64,000 nucleotides of DNA. Source: Clostridia bacterium. GTDB taxonomy: Bacteria > Bacillota > Clostridia > Christensenellales > Aristaeellaceae. Location of the stretch: the NCBI GenBank assembly GCA_017404985.1, contig JAFRBK010000014.1, forward strand, positions 1 to 64,000. Direction: 5' to 3'. This document shows positions 1-9,879 of the stretch, piece by piece. Position numbers and translations under genes: made by a program. Numbering within the stretch: the stretch's first letter is position 1; every line of letters begins with the position of its first letter. A model generated the notes under the pieces. The model ran no database searches. It was not told where the DNA came from and was given only the letters and a program-made list of their open reading frames with translations.

Positions 1-1371
1 CAGATGAAAAAGCTCCTGACAAAGCTTTTTCTTGATTTCCCGGAATTGTATCGGTACGAAGGTTTTTTGACGAATGAAAAGCTGGCGCTGGAAAGCATCT
101 GCGAAAAAATGACTGATACAAATGCGGCATTATCTTTGAATCTGTTATCCGGCCTTCTGCAAAGAATCTATGGGAAGAAGGTCCTGATCTTCCTGGATGA
201 ATATGATACCCCGCTGCAGGAAGCCTATATCAACGGCTACTGGGATGAGCTGGTCGCCTTCACGAGGACGATGTTCAATAACGCATTTAAAACCAATTCA
301 TCCCTGGAACGCGGCATCATGACCGGGATCACCCGGGTGAGCAAGGAATCGATCTTTTCCGATCTGAACAATTTGGATGTTGTTACAACGACTTCGACCA
401 AATACGCAACCTGTTTTGGCTTTACAGAGGAAGAAGTATTCCAGGCACTGGAGGATTATGGCTTTACAGAGCAGGACAAGCAGGACGTAAAAACCTGGTA
501 TGATGGATTTACCTTCGGCCCGGTGACGGACATGTACAATCCCTGGTCGATCACAAACTATCTGAAAGAGAAAAAACTGGCAGTCTACTGGGCCAACACC
601 AGCAGTAATGGTCTGGTCGGAAAGCTGCTGCAGGGAGGCAGCCCGGAAATCAAGAAGCAATTTGAAACACTGCTGCAGGGAGATTATATTGAGGTTTCCC
701 TTGACGAGCAAATTGTTTTCAATCAGCTGGACCGCAGAAAAAACGCGGTATGGAGCCTGCTGTTGGCTTCCGGATATCTGAAAACGCTTCCTGTCCCGGG
801 AATGAGGGAACCCTCATTCTGGGAAGATCCTGTATATCGGTTGGCGATTACCAATCTGGAAGTCTGGATCATGTTCAGGAATCTTGTCAGGGAATGGTTT
901 GAACAGGATGAAAGCCTGCCGTCTTTTGTGCAGGCGATGCTGTGCGGCAATGTTGATGAAATGAATCATTACATGAACAGGATTGCCCTGCAGACCTTCA
1001 GCTCCTTTGATACCGGAAACCATCCGGGCGGAGCTGAGCCGGAGCGCTTCTACCACGGGTTTGTATTGGGGCTGATGGCGGAGCAGGCAAAAGGCTATCT
1101 TCTGCGATCCAACCGGGAAAGCGGATTCGGCCGGTACGACGTAATGATGGAGCCGAAAGACCCCTCCGGTTCGGCAGTCATCATGGAATTCAAGGTACTG
1201 AATGAAACAGCAGGAGAAGCCACGCTGGAGGATACCGCCCAAAGCACACTGAAACAGATCGAAGAAAAGCAGTATGACGCTGAACTGATCAGCCGCGGCA
1301 TTCCCGCGGACCATATCCTGAAATACGGCTTCGCTTTCCGCGGCAGAGAATGCCTGATCCGCAAAGGGTAA
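1..1371 (+). CDS. AAA-ATPase-like protein with C-terminal PD-(D/E)XK nuclease domain, 5' truncated by window edge
   Basis: The reading frame is open from base 1. The first visible Met (base 4) is internal, because the P-loop that opens this family (AAA-ATPase_like, PF09820) is absent while the rest is present. Counting from that Met, a Walker B strand VLIFLDEYD lies near residues 60-68, followed by family-typical stretches (GIMTGITRVSKESIFSDLNN, then YDGF and YNPWSI). The C-terminus has a nuclease-like core with GRYDVMM followed by IMEFKV, matching the D...ExK pattern of PDDEXK_9 (DUF1703). Full proteins are usually over 500 residues, so roughly 60-100 residues are missing upstream. These genes are often multicopy in gut anaerobes and their role is not established. 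The stop is TAA at 1369-1371. Confidence 0.85.
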   Translation, partial: QMKKLLTKLFLDFPELYRYEGFLTNEKLALESICEKMTDTNAALSLNLLSGLLQRIYGKKVLIFLDEYDTPLQEAYINGYWDELVAFTRTMFNNAFKTNSSLERGIMTGITRVSKESIFSDLNNLDVVTTTSTKYATCFGFTEEEVFQALEDYGFTEQDKQDVKTWYDGFTFGPVTDMYNPWSITNYLKEKKLAVYWANTSSNGLVGKLLQGGSPEIKKQFETLLQGDYIEVSLDEQIVFNQLDRRKNAVWSLLLASGYLKTLPVPGMREPSFWEDPVYRLAITNLEVWIMFRNLVREWFEQDESLPSFVQAMLCGNVDEMNHYMNRIALQTFSSFDTGNHPGGAEPERFYHGFVLGLMAEQAKGYLLRSNRESGFGRYDVMMEPKDPSGSAVIMEFKVLNETAGEATLEDTAQSTLKQIEEKQYDAELISRGIPADHILKYGFAFRGRECLIRKG

Positions 1372-1585
1372 ACCGAAACAGCAGGACGTCGCTTGAACCA
1401 AACGCGCCACCCCAGTCTTTTCAACTGAGATGGCACGTTTTCCTTCCCACAGATTAACGGATCCGGATTCTTCACCCTTGACCCAGTAAGCCTTATTCTC
1501 ATCAACCCGGAAAGAAACCCTGGGACGGTCTTCACAAAAAACCATCCCCTTTAATTCTCGTGAGAGTGAAGAGAGGAGTGGAGAG
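1372..1585. repeat. Non-coding stretch of degenerate repeat sequence
   Basis: No gene was found here. The stretch contains a 29-base sequence (1469-1497) that recurs inverted at 9875-9903. It also has GGGACGG/CCATCCCC-type segments near 1519-1550, resembling dispersed GGGGAC-type repeats of Bacillota, and a purine-rich GAGAGTG/GGAGTGGAGAG run at 1560-1585. That run supplies an apparent ribosome binding site to the truncated kinase that follows. It looks like the scar of a rearrangement that removed the kinase 5' end. Confidence 0.5.
1469..1497 (-). repeat. 29-base repeat, copy A (inverted relative to copy B at 9875-9903)
   Basis: Read on the minus strand, the sequence begins AATAAGGCTTACTGG and ends AAGGGTGAAGA. 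It is identical over 29 bases to plus-strand positions 9875-9903. Flanking bases diverge immediately on both sides. Confidence 0.8.
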
Positions 1586-2233
1586 TTGAAAGAGAAGATC
1601 GAGCAGCAGAAACGGGCCATGCACGATACCCGCCAGCTGCTTCGCAACGCCGGCACTCTTGCGAAGGAAGGAAAGCAGGAGGAACTGCTGAAATACATCG
1701 ACGAAGCCATGGACTATACGACGGTTTCAGACAAACGGTTTTGCCCGAATGCCTGCGTCAACGGTCTGCTCAATTACTACGCCGGACTCGCTGAGGCCCG
1801 GAATATTGACTTTTCGGTGCGGGCCGTCTGTGACCGGCTCCCTTTTTCCAACGCCGATATGACCATTTTGCTTGGAAACGCGTTGGACAATGCCGTTCGC
1901 GCGGCGTCTGAATTCGGCAGGGCTGTGCCGGATTCGAAACCGGAGGTTCATTTCAACGCGGACATCATCAACGATCAGTTTGCGATCCAGATCGAAAATT
2001 CCTGCCTCTCGGTTTCCTTCGCGGCAGGTTTTCAGAAGGGGAACTGCTCAGGGGATGGGTGGTTTCCGGCTGACGCGTTCAAAAGCACCCACGGCGGCGG
2101 TTACGGGCTGAAACGCATGGAAATGATTACCGGAAAGTACGGCGGTAACGCCTGGTTCTCATTTGACGCGAAGAAGCGGATTTTCGTCACGCGGCTGATG
2201 CTGCCCGTAAGCGAGGTGCAGATATGCGTATAG
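1586..2233 (+). CDS. GHKL-domain histidine kinase, catalytic part only (sensor region missing)
   Basis: This 215-residue protein carries the cytoplasmic half of an AgrC/VirS-type sensor kinase. The phospho-acceptor region is MHDTRQ with His13, the N box is LLGNALDNAVRAA, and the G box is GGGYGLKRMEMI. Relatives have several membrane helices before this region; none are present and the upstream DNA is repeat-like. The gene is therefore probably a 5'-truncated remnant. Translation could start at TTG 1586, preceded by AGGAG at 1574-1578, but that site lies in the repeat-derived sequence. The last 10 bases overlap the response regulator, the usual operon arrangement. It could still act as a soluble phospho-donor, though loss of sensing is more likely. 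Confidence 0.75.
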   Translation: MKEKIEQQKRAMHDTRQLLRNAGTLAKEGKQEELLKYIDEAMDYTTVSDKRFCPNACVNGLLNYYAGLAEARNIDFSVRAVCDRLPFSNADMTILLGNALDNAVRAASEFGRAVPDSKPEVHFNADIINDQFAIQIENSCLSVSFAAGFQKGNCSGDGWFPADAFKSTHGGGYGLKRMEMITGKYGGNAWFSFDAKKRIFVTRLMLPVSEVQICV

Positions 2234-2961
2234 CGGTCTGCGACGACAACAGCATCGACCTGAAGGCTATGGGGGAAGTATTCCGCCGTGCGGCGCCGGC
2301 GCATACCCTGGATACCTTCTCTGAAGGAAGCAAGCTGCTGGACGCGATTTCCGGAGGCAGGAGCTATGACCTGCTGTTTCTGGACATCATGCCGGAGATC
2401 ACCGGTATGGAGCTTGCCAGGAAGATTGCCGTGATCGCCCCGGATATACCGGTCGTGTTTCTGACGGACAGCGATGCCTATGCGGTCGAGGCTTTTTCCG
2501 TCAGGGCGCTGCATTATATTCTCAAGCCCATGACGGAACAATCGCTGAAGGAGTGCCTGAACCGGCTGGAAGAGCGCCGAAGCGCCCGGAGGCGGGTCTA
2601 TATCGTCAGTTCTTCCGGCGATCAGCATATGTTTTTCGCCGATGAACTGCAGTACGCCGAGTGTGACGCGCACTATTACGATCTGCACCTGAAGAACGGA
2701 ATGGTGATCCGGGTCCGCATGACGCAGAAGGAAATCAGGGATACCCTGGGCGACTCATTCCTCATGGTATCCAGAGGCCTGGTCGTCAATGTGGAGTTCA
2801 TCCGCCAGCTCGGCCCTAAATCCTGCATCCTGAAGGATGGGCGGGAAATTCTTCTGAGCCACGGCAATACGGAAGAAATTCATTCCGCCTATGCCGCGTA
2901 TGTCTTTTCGCAGCTGTCCGAGCGCCGCGGAGCATCCCCGGACGGAACGAAGCAATCATGA
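2224..2961 (+). CDS. LytTR-family response regulator
   Basis: This is a 245-residue regulator of the AgrA/VirR/LytR type. The receiver domain (about residues 1-120) has the acidic pair D7-D8, phospho-acceptor D54 in FLDIMP, T81 and K101 (ILKPM). The C-terminal LytTR DNA-binding domain covers about residues 130-235. It overlaps the upstream GHKL kinase by 10 bases, so the two were one two-component operon. The regulator looks intact although its kinase has lost the sensor part. LytTR regulators usually bind direct repeats upstream of surface or peptide-secretion genes; the target here is unknown. Confidence 0.88.
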   Translation: MRIAVCDDNSIDLKAMGEVFRRAAPAHTLDTFSEGSKLLDAISGGRSYDLLFLDIMPEITGMELARKIAVIAPDIPVVFLTDSDAYAVEAFSVRALHYILKPMTEQSLKECLNRLEERRSARRRVYIVSSSGDQHMFFADELQYAECDAHYYDLHLKNGMVIRVRMTQKEIRDTLGDSFLMVSRGLVVNVEFIRQLGPKSCILKDGREILLSHGNTEEIHSAYAAYVFSQLSERRGASPDGTKQS

Positions 2962-3042
2962 ACCCGGCATTGGAACGGGTGATCAATCATACAAACCGGC
3001 AGAGGAATCCGGAAAAACAAAATCAAAAGGAGGACAAAGAAA

Positions 3043-4044
3043 ATGAAACAATCCCTGCAGGAAATCTGCGAGGCGCAGATTCGCAATGAGACGGCCATGC
3101 GCAAGGTGGCAAAGATCGAACATGAGGCAGTTCTGAAACTCTGCGCGATGATGCATGTCAACGCTGGGCGCGAGGTCGATGCGGAGCGTATCAGGGAATG
3201 CGGCGTCATTCTGAAGAGCAGGGCCGGCATATTGTCGAACTTCCGCGGGACGCTGCAGCGTGTGATCCTGACGAAAATGGCGCTCGCAAACGACCCGGCC
3301 TCCTACATTGATGATGTGATGGACGTATACGGGAAACTCAGAACGGATCACAAGCTGCCGGGCGAGATGCTCGCGATGGCGGCGGCAACCATCGTGGAGA
3401 ATTGCCCTGGGGAGCGGCGCACGGAGGTCGTGGAGAAAACACGCCAGACATACGCCATGCTGAAAAAGCAGCACCCTTTCCTGACGGATGAAAGCGATAT
3501 GTCGCTTGTCGCACTGATGATCATGGCGGGCAAAGATCCCGTACAGGCGGCGGAAGAAGCGGAAAAACTTTTTCAGGCCATGAAGAGTGATTATAAGATC
3601 GGCTCGGACGTTGCCCAGTCAGCAGCCATGGTCCTTGCGCTTTCCGACAAGCCCGCGGACCGGAAACTGGAGGCTTTCTTTGGCCTGTATAACGCATGCA
3701 AGGCCGCGAAGCATGAAACCGCAAGGGATAAGGCCATGGTGATATACGCCGCTTTTGCGGACGCCGACGATGACCTGAATGAAACGGCGGCGTCCATTGG
3801 TGAGGTGGACAACTGGCTGAAAGGACAGAAGGGCTATGGCCTCTTTTCCCTCGGGACGAGCGAACGCCGTCTGTTTGCGGCATCCATGGTGCTGAAGGAC
3901 ATGCAGGCGGGAGGCGCGGCTGCCGCATCAAGCGCAACGAACGCGATCACTCAGGCCATTATCGAGGAACTGGTGCTGATTCTGGTGATGATCATCCTCA
4001 CGGGAATCATTGTCAGCACAACCGTATCAAATTCCTTCAGTTAA
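3043..4044 (+). CDS. DUF4003-like protein with C-terminal membrane anchor
   Basis: The protein has 333 residues and a strong ribosome binding site (AAAGGAGG at 3026-3033). It is largely alpha-helical and resembles the DUF4003 family found in Bacillota, recognised by the FRGTLQRVILTKMAL region and repeated helical units through residue 280. The C-terminus is an Ala-rich linker followed by one hydrophobic segment (about residues 306-327) and a short tail, suggesting a tail-anchored membrane protein. Function is unknown. It follows the LytTR regulator on the same strand by 81 bases and may be part of its regulon. Confidence 0.7.
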   Translation: MKQSLQEICEAQIRNETAMRKVAKIEHEAVLKLCAMMHVNAGREVDAERIRECGVILKSRAGILSNFRGTLQRVILTKMALANDPASYIDDVMDVYGKLRTDHKLPGEMLAMAAATIVENCPGERRTEVVEKTRQTYAMLKKQHPFLTDESDMSLVALMIMAGKDPVQAAEEAEKLFQAMKSDYKIGSDVAQSAAMVLALSDKPADRKLEAFFGLYNACKAAKHETARDKAMVIYAAFADADDDLNETAASIGEVDNWLKGQKGYGLFSLGTSERRLFAASMVLKDMQAGGAAAASSATNAITQAIIEELVLILVMIILTGIIVSTTVSNSFS

Positions 4045-4102
4045 GCCTTCCGGACAAGAATCGAAACACACAGCATAAAGAAATTTGAGGAGGACAACGC
4101 AA

Positions 4103-5095
4103 ATGAAGAAAATCTGTTTGTTGCTCGTTTTATGCTTATACCTGTCAGCCTGCCTGGCCTTTGCTGAGAAAACGGATGAAGCCACTGCCCTGATCGAACA
4201 GGCCTGGGCGGCTATAGAAACCGAAGATTATGAAGCTGCCGTTCCGCTTCTGCAGAAAGCGGCAGATCTGGGGAATGCCACAGGGCAGCTCTGGCTCGGA
4301 AACTGTTACCTCTCAGGCCTGGGCATTCAGCAGAATAGCAAAGAAGCGGTGAAATACTACCGGCTGGCCGCCGATCAGGGGAATGTTCCGGCGTGCTACT
4401 ACCTGGGCCTTTGCTATCGTAATGGATGGGGTGTGGATCAGGACCTCGGGAAGGCAGCGGAGTATTTTCTGTCGGCCGCAGACCAGGGCATAGATGCTGC
4501 GCAGTATGAACTCGGTGCCATGTATCATCTTGGTTACGGTGTGGAACAGGATTATGAGAAAGCATTCCATTATTACAGCCTCGCCGCGGCGCAGGACCAT
4601 CCGGAAGCGCTGACATCCGTAGGATATCTTTATAGCCAGGGTCTCGGAACAGAGCAGAAACTGGAAGAGATGCTGAAATTCTACAACCGGGCTGCTGAAT
4701 ACGGGGAACCCATGGCGCTGTTTAATCTCGGATGCTGTTATCGTGACGGCAACGGCGTTGAACAGGATTATGAAAAGATGCTCGAATATTTCCGGCTGGC
4801 CGTTGAGAAGGGAAATGCCAACGCGCAGTTCAATCTCGGCTTTGCCTATTATTTCGGTCAGGGGGTGGAGCAGGATTATGACGAAGCGTTCCGGTTCTAT
4901 CAGCTGGCAGCGGATCAGGGCTTCACTGTTGCCATGTTTGCCGTCGGGGACTGCTACTATCTCGGAAACGGCGTGGAAAAAGACCTGGACAAAGCCGCGG
5001 AATGGTACCGGAAAGCGCTGGATGCAGGATATAAACCGGAGGAGGAAGACCAGAAACATCTGGTGGACGTGCTGGGGAACGAGTATCAGCCATAA
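4103..5095 (+). CDS. Exported Sel1-repeat (SLR/TPR-like) protein
   Basis: The ATG at 4103 is chosen over the upstream TTG because GAGGAGG (4087-4093) sits 9 bases before it. The 330-residue product starts with a signal peptide. LSAC at residues 14-17 fits a lipobox, with AFA-EK a few residues on as an alternative signal peptidase I site. The rest is a tandem array of about 36-residue Sel1 repeats of the form AADQGN..A...LG.CY..G.GVEQD. Such solenoids act as protein-interaction scaffolds; the partner is unknown. The last 50 codons closely match, in DNA as well as protein, the end of the Sel1 gene at 9891-10997 on the opposite strand. The sequence just after the stop contains a GGGGACGTCC-type repeat fragment. 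Confidence 0.82.
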   Translation: MKKICLLLVLCLYLSACLAFAEKTDEATALIEQAWAAIETEDYEAAVPLLQKAADLGNATGQLWLGNCYLSGLGIQQNSKEAVKYYRLAADQGNVPACYYLGLCYRNGWGVDQDLGKAAEYFLSAADQGIDAAQYELGAMYHLGYGVEQDYEKAFHYYSLAAAQDHPEALTSVGYLYSQGLGTEQKLEEMLKFYNRAAEYGEPMALFNLGCCYRDGNGVEQDYEKMLEYFRLAVEKGNANAQFNLGFAYYFGQGVEQDYDEAFRFYQLAADQGFTVAMFAVGDCYYLGNGVEKDLDKAAEWYRKALDAGYKPEEEDQKHLVDVLGNEYQP

Positions 5096-5181
5096 AAAGA
5101 AACGCGGGGACGTCCTTTGTGCGTCTAAAAACAAGCTGAAAATAATGCTGTTTTAATACTGCTGTTTGGAGGGGTTCAGCC

Positions 5182-8100
5182 ATGAGCAAACGTTATACCT
5201 GGATGCTGGTTCTGGGGGTAATCCTGATGCTGATTGTTTGTCCGGTGAAGGCAGATGAACCGGCAAGTATCGAGGAAATCATCTCGTACGCTCGCACCGG
5301 CATGACTGATAGGGTTCTTCCCTCGAATTATAATGCGAACCATCAGGTCAACGCTGATGCTTTGAAAACCGGAACCTCTGTTCAGATCACGAAAGCGCAG
5401 CTGAAATGTTATAAGGACGATACCAAGTAAACACTGGAAGCCACAGTTCCGATTGCTCTTCAGAATACCACGCTCTGGCTGTTTGACGATGTGACGCTGA
5501 TCCAAGAAGCGGATTCGGGAAATATTGTATGGAACGAAAACAGCAGAACCGTCACGCTGGGTTCGTCAGGTTACAGAGTTTCAGGAGCAAAAGCATCCAT
5601 CAGTGAACTGTCCGGACAGAAGGTCTTTCTCCAGATGCAAGACGGGACGATCCGTACTTTTGTCTGCGATTCTGTTTCGGGAAATACGCTGAGAATCGGC
5701 GGCAATGAGACACGGAACCATCCTGCCTGCTATATCAAGGCGTTCGATATTGATGAATCCCCTGAAAATTCGAACTGGCACAAGAAGATTGACAAAGAAG
5801 TAGAGGTTGGGATATTAAAGCGACAGCTGAAGGTGATTTGTCCATCGAATGCAAAGCAAAAGGTGGGTTTAACTGGAGTGACCTCTGTTACGAGGTCAAT
5901 GTCAAGAAATTCACCATCAATTTGGATCTGGATAAAATCACCGTGGACTATGAAACTCACGACAGAGGGGTGGAACTGAAACTCGGTCATTTTGAAATTG
6001 AGATCGTCCCCGGAATTGTGGGGATCGATGTTACTCCCGCCTTGTTTGTCAAGGGAAAAGCGGGTGGATCGGTTACTTTTGACGCAGAGGTAGAAGAAGG
6101 TTTCAGTTGTGTTGTTTCCTATTTCCCCTGGCTCGGAATTCCGATTATTGTTCCCCACGATTTTCAGCGGCTCGGGAATTCACAGGACTTCAATTTCGAC
6201 AACTCCACAATCGAGGGAGAGCTCTATGCAGGAATTTGCTGGGGCCCAGCCTGTCTTTGCTGGAGGGCGTAATCGAATTAGGCTGCGTGTATGAAGCCGG
6301 GGTTGTCTTATTTGGCTTTATCCAGCAGGGTCCATGGGATGACGGAAACCATTATCGGTGGCATGCCTGCGAAGACAACCAATGCCTGCAGGGGAATATC
6401 CATAAGCAGATCGGCCCGTTCTCCGTGGAAGCATCTGCCCTGCATGCGGTGACCGTAACCCTTTATGATTTCGGGCCTGTAAAGAAATACGATCCGTTTT
6501 TATATTTCTATACTTCCAGGACGTTTGGTGACAGCGGACGTGGAGATACAGAAGAGAAAGGGTACTGCCCCCATCATTCCTGGCGGCTGGACGTAACGGT
6601 AAAGGACCAAAATGGCGATCCGCTGCCCGGAGCAACCGTCAGCTATACCCCCGCGATACATAGATATACAAAATATACTACCGGTACCACAGATTCAAAC
6701 GGGACAGTGCGTTTGTATGTGCCGGATGATCCCAAAGCAAGCCATACAGATGATGATCCGCCAGTATTTACCCCCTCTCCGGAAAAGGTTTCGGTGGAAG
6801 TTTCCTGGACCAACGCAGCCCAAAAGACGTTCAAAGCCAAAAAAGATCATACGGCTGTAAAGAAAGAAAGTGATATGGAATTCACTTTTGATGTACGGGA
6901 ATGCACACTGGATTTCAAGGATGTGACAGGGTATGCGACCGGCATTCCCGAACCGATTCTCTTCTATCCGGGAATAACAACCAAAGTACAGATTCCGACT
7001 TCCGTACCGGTTTATTCCGGCCACGAATTCCTTTGGCTGGAGCAAGACGGTGCCTACCGAGGAGAAGCCGATTCCGGAAGGGACTTTCTACACGCCCGGC
7101 AGCCAGATCGACCTGAATGACAACTGTACACTGTTCTCTGTATGGAAAGTGGACGGTTTTGAGTTTTTTGATATTGAATATAATGACAACGGAGGAAACT
7201 GCGGGCCAGGAAGAGAGGTCTTCCTGACATCCGCTCAAACAGTCTGCATTTCTTCCGTAATTCCTGAGCCGGGAATAGAGGGCCAGTCTTTTCTGGGATG
7301 GAGTATCAACCAGGTTGAGCAGGATCCGAGCAAGCTGATGCAGCCGGGTTCAGAGTATGCAGGCAGGGAAACCATAACACTTTATGCGCAGTGGAGCGAT
7401 TTTCCCCCGGTGATTCCTGTTTATATCACTTTTCATGCGAACGGAGATGAAACCATTACCGGTGTTCCTTCGATACAGGTGGTTCCGATCCGTGAATGGT
7501 CCCAATTGACACACACTGTTCCAGTCTGGGACGATCAGCATATTTTCCTGGGGTGGAGCAGGAACAATATGGATACCGAAGGGAGATACTTCCCGGGCGT
7601 ATACCATTACTTTGCTGAAGACACAGACCTGTACGCAGTCTGGAAGCGGGATTACCACATCACGGAAGAGCCGGACGGCCTGGTATACTGTCGGAACAGC
7701 GGGAAAACCCTGCATTTTACCGGCAACGGTGCGTACAGGTATTTCAATTATCTCGCGGTAGATGGGCTGCCGATCGATGAGAAGTACTATAATGCCTCTT
7801 AAGGAAGCACGAAGATCGAACTGAAGCCGGAATACCTGGATACGCTGGCAGATGGAGAACATACGGTGCGGATTGTGTACTATGACGGCGAAACGGATCC
7901 TGTGACAATTACGGTGGAAACGGTGTACTATTTCTTTGCTTCCGGTGATGGGCAAACCTGGACAAAGAACAGTAAAGACGCGCTGGGATTCATTGTCAAG
8001 GGTGACAAGGATGATGAAAACACGTACCAGAAGTTTACCGGGATTCATGTGGACGGACAGGCTGTAAGTATTGCCGGCTATACCACGCAGGCGGGCAGCC

Positions 8101-8330
8101 TGAAGCTCTGGCTGCAGCCGGTGTATCTGCAGAACCTTGACGACGGAAAGCATACCCTGACCGTACTTTTCTCAGACGGGAAAGCTGAAGGATCATTCCA
8201 GATCCAAAAACCTGTGCCGAAAACCGGCGACAGCACACCGCTGGCCCTATGGCTTGTTATGATCCTGGCCGGAACAATCTGCCTGGGTATCATTGTTACA
8301 CATCAGCGCATCACCCGCCTCAAACGCTGA
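5182..8330 (+). pseudogene. Decayed LPXTG-type surface protein with InlB-like B repeats
   Basis: The start is ATG 5182 behind GGAGGGG (5168-5174), followed by a signal peptide. The frame is stopped by TAA at 5428-5430 and reopens in the same frame. It shifts near 5803-5810, again near 6255-6265 and near 7040-7060, and meets a second in-frame TAA at 7800-7802. Homology-like text continues across each break, for example YYNAS, stop, GSTKIELKPEYL. Reconstructed, it is about 1,050 residues. Visible parts are a central beta-rich region, an Ig-like/Cna-type segment (DVTVKDQNGDPLPGATVSY), two to three Listeria-Bacteroides B repeats (GHEFLW, QSFLGWS, HIFLGWS with LYAQW or LYAVW), and two Ig-like modules. 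It ends in a VPKTGDS sorting signal, a hydrophobic segment and a basic tail. Five lesions make it non-functional. Confidence 0.85.
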
Positions 8331-8419
8331 AGCAAAAGGGGAACCGTTCTGGAAAAGAGTTATGAGTTCAGAGTGAAATTCCGGCCAGATTATTTGCAGA
8401 GGGGATCATTAAGGTGACA

Positions 8420-8456
8420 GAACAAAAGGGCCGTCCCCTTGTTCCGTCCCCTCCGG
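8420..8456. repeat. GGGGAC/GTCCCC-type dispersed repeat fragment
   Basis: An imperfect hairpin, GAACAAAAGGG...CCCCTTGTTC, is followed by CGTCCCCTCC. This resembles short dispersed repeats common between genes in Clostridia. Related fragments are seen near 5106-5120 and 1519-1550. No coding potential was seen. Confidence 0.4.
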
Positions 8457-8466
8457 AAAGGATGAT

Positions 8467-8501
8467 AAAAAGCCGGCGCTGCATTGTGCAGTGCCGGCTT
8501 T
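8467..8501 (-). terminator. Rho-independent terminator of the small secreted-protein gene
   Basis: A perfect GC-rich hairpin (arms AAAGCCGGC and GCCGGCTTT, extended by TGCA pairs around a short loop) is followed on the minus strand by a run of T. It lies directly downstream of the gene ending at 8514. Confidence 0.85.
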
Positions 8502-8513
8502 GATAGCTGTGGA

Positions 8514-9041
8514 TTATTCTGCGATCTGGAGGGATGCAAGGATGATGGAGAAAACGAGTTGGGAACCTTCTTCAGAAGCGGGCCCCATCACAAAGTTAAT
8601 GATGTTGCTGTTGGTGTCCACCAGGGAAGCACTCCAGAAATTCATGGTTTCGCTCTTGTAGACGACGGCATTCAGGCCGTTGACAGTGATCATTTCCACA
8701 TCACTGAGGCCCTCGGTGGCCTTGGCATTTTCGTAATACTGGTCAATGGTCATGCCTTCGACGTTCATGGCATCAACGGCCAGATAAGCAGTCTGATCCG
8801 CATCGGTGAACAGCGCCAGACGGCCGGCAGCAGCATCCGCTTCAGAGACTTCAACGGCATTCAGGCCTTCGGGCAGCCAGACTTTCAGGCCCAGCTGGTC
8901 GAGAACGACAAATTCACCGGACTGGTTATTCTCGGCGAGCGTGGGCTCGACATCGGACCAGTTCATCGTGCTGGCGTCTTCAGCGACAGCCGCGGTGCAC
9001 AGCAGGCACAGCATCATTACCAGGGCAAACAGTTTCTTCAT
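8514..9041 (-). CDS. Small secreted protein of unknown function
   Basis: The 175-residue protein has a clear signal peptide (MKKLFALVMMLCLLC, cleavage probably after AVA at residue 20). The mature domain of about 155 residues contains WLPEGLNAVEVSE and a mixed alpha/beta pattern. It resembles secreted clostridial proteins of unknown function that sit in the cell wall or medium; no enzymatic motif is visible. AAGGAGGAG lies 7-8 bases before ATG. It has its own sigma-A promoter (9077-9104) and terminator (8467-8501), so it is monocistronic and probably expressed. Confidence 0.75.
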   Translation of the reverse strand: MKKLFALVMMLCLLCTAAVAEDASTMNWSDVEPTLAENNQSGEFVVLDQLGLKVWLPEGLNAVEVSEADAAAGRLALFTDADQTAYLAVDAMNVEGMTIDQYYENAKATEGLSDVEMITVNGLNAVVYKSETMNFWSASLVDTNSNIINFVMGPASEEGSQLVFSIILASLQIAE

Positions 9042-9076
9042 AGGGGTTCTCCTCCTTCATATAATTACCGCAGGAC

Positions 9077-9104
9077 ATTCTACACTTATTTTTTCGGAAG
9101 TCAA
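9077..9104 (-). promoter_or_regulatory. Sigma-A promoter for the secreted-protein gene
   Basis: On the minus strand, -35 TTGACT (9099-9104) and -10 TAGAAT (9077-9082) are separated by 16 bases, 36 bases upstream of the ATG of the gene ending at 8514. Confidence 0.7.
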
Positions 9105-9117
9105 GAAAAAAGTTTTA

Positions 9118-9879
9118 TCCCCTGTCTGGTTCGAGTTCTCCATCGATGACTTTGGCAGCGGGCTGTCCTCTTTGAGCATGGTGGCCGATACACTCCCGGA
9201 CGAAATCAAGATTGATCGGTCTCTTCTGAAGAAGAACTGCGAGGATGAGCGAGAGCGCATCATCCTGGAGAGCATTTTCCTGTTCGCCACAAGACTGAAC
9301 ATCCGTACCGTTGCAGAGGGCGTGGAGATGAAAGAGCAACTCGGTTTCCTGCGTACATGCAACTGTAATCTGATCCAGGGCTTTTACTTTGCAAGGCCCA
9401 TGCCGGGGGATGCGTTCAGAGAATGCCTGCTCAATCGGTGCAGAAAAAATGAGGAGGATATTCTGGAAATCCAATCCGAGGCTGCTGCGGTTCAGCTTCT
9501 GCTGCAGGCGGTCTGCATGCGCTATCCGCTTATCATCTATGGCAATCTGACGAGAAACAGCTTTTACATGATGACCTATGAGAACTTCACTGCCAAGAGC
9601 TGTCCGTCCACCGGCACTGTGGATGACCTGATTGCTCATGGAACGATGTCCATGCACCCGGAAGACCGGGAGAGATGGAACGCCATGTTTTGCCGGGAGA
9701 ATCAGCTCCGGCTATATCATGAGGGGAAAAAGGAATTCCACATGATCACTAGGCAGATCGGGGATGACGGCATTTATCGCAAGGTGGAAACCAGCAACTA
9801 CTTTGTAAAAAGCCCTGCCTCGGATGACGTGCTGGTCATCAGCCTGTGCAACAACTTCGCGGACGGAGAAGAACAATAA
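9118..9879 (+). pseudogene. 3' remnant of an EAL-domain (c-di-GMP phosphodiesterase-type) protein
   Basis: Recognisable homology starts near 9125 with SIDDFGSGLSSL, then EIKIDRSLL and TVAEGVEMKEQLGFLR...QGFYFARPM. These are the last third of an EAL domain, followed by a C-terminal PAS-like region (YMMTYENF to the stop at 9877-9879). The EAL signature, its metal ligands and any GGDEF or sensor part are absent. The frame is formally open further upstream, but only through the antisense of the secreted-protein gene and its promoter. It has no start with a ribosome binding site and cannot be catalytic. Its stop codon lies inside the 29-base repeat copy B. Confidence 0.8.

Noticed and set aside
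8806-9117. Upstream part of the open frame leading into the EAL remnant
   Set aside because: It is antisense to the secreted-protein gene and its promoter and has no EAL-domain similarity.
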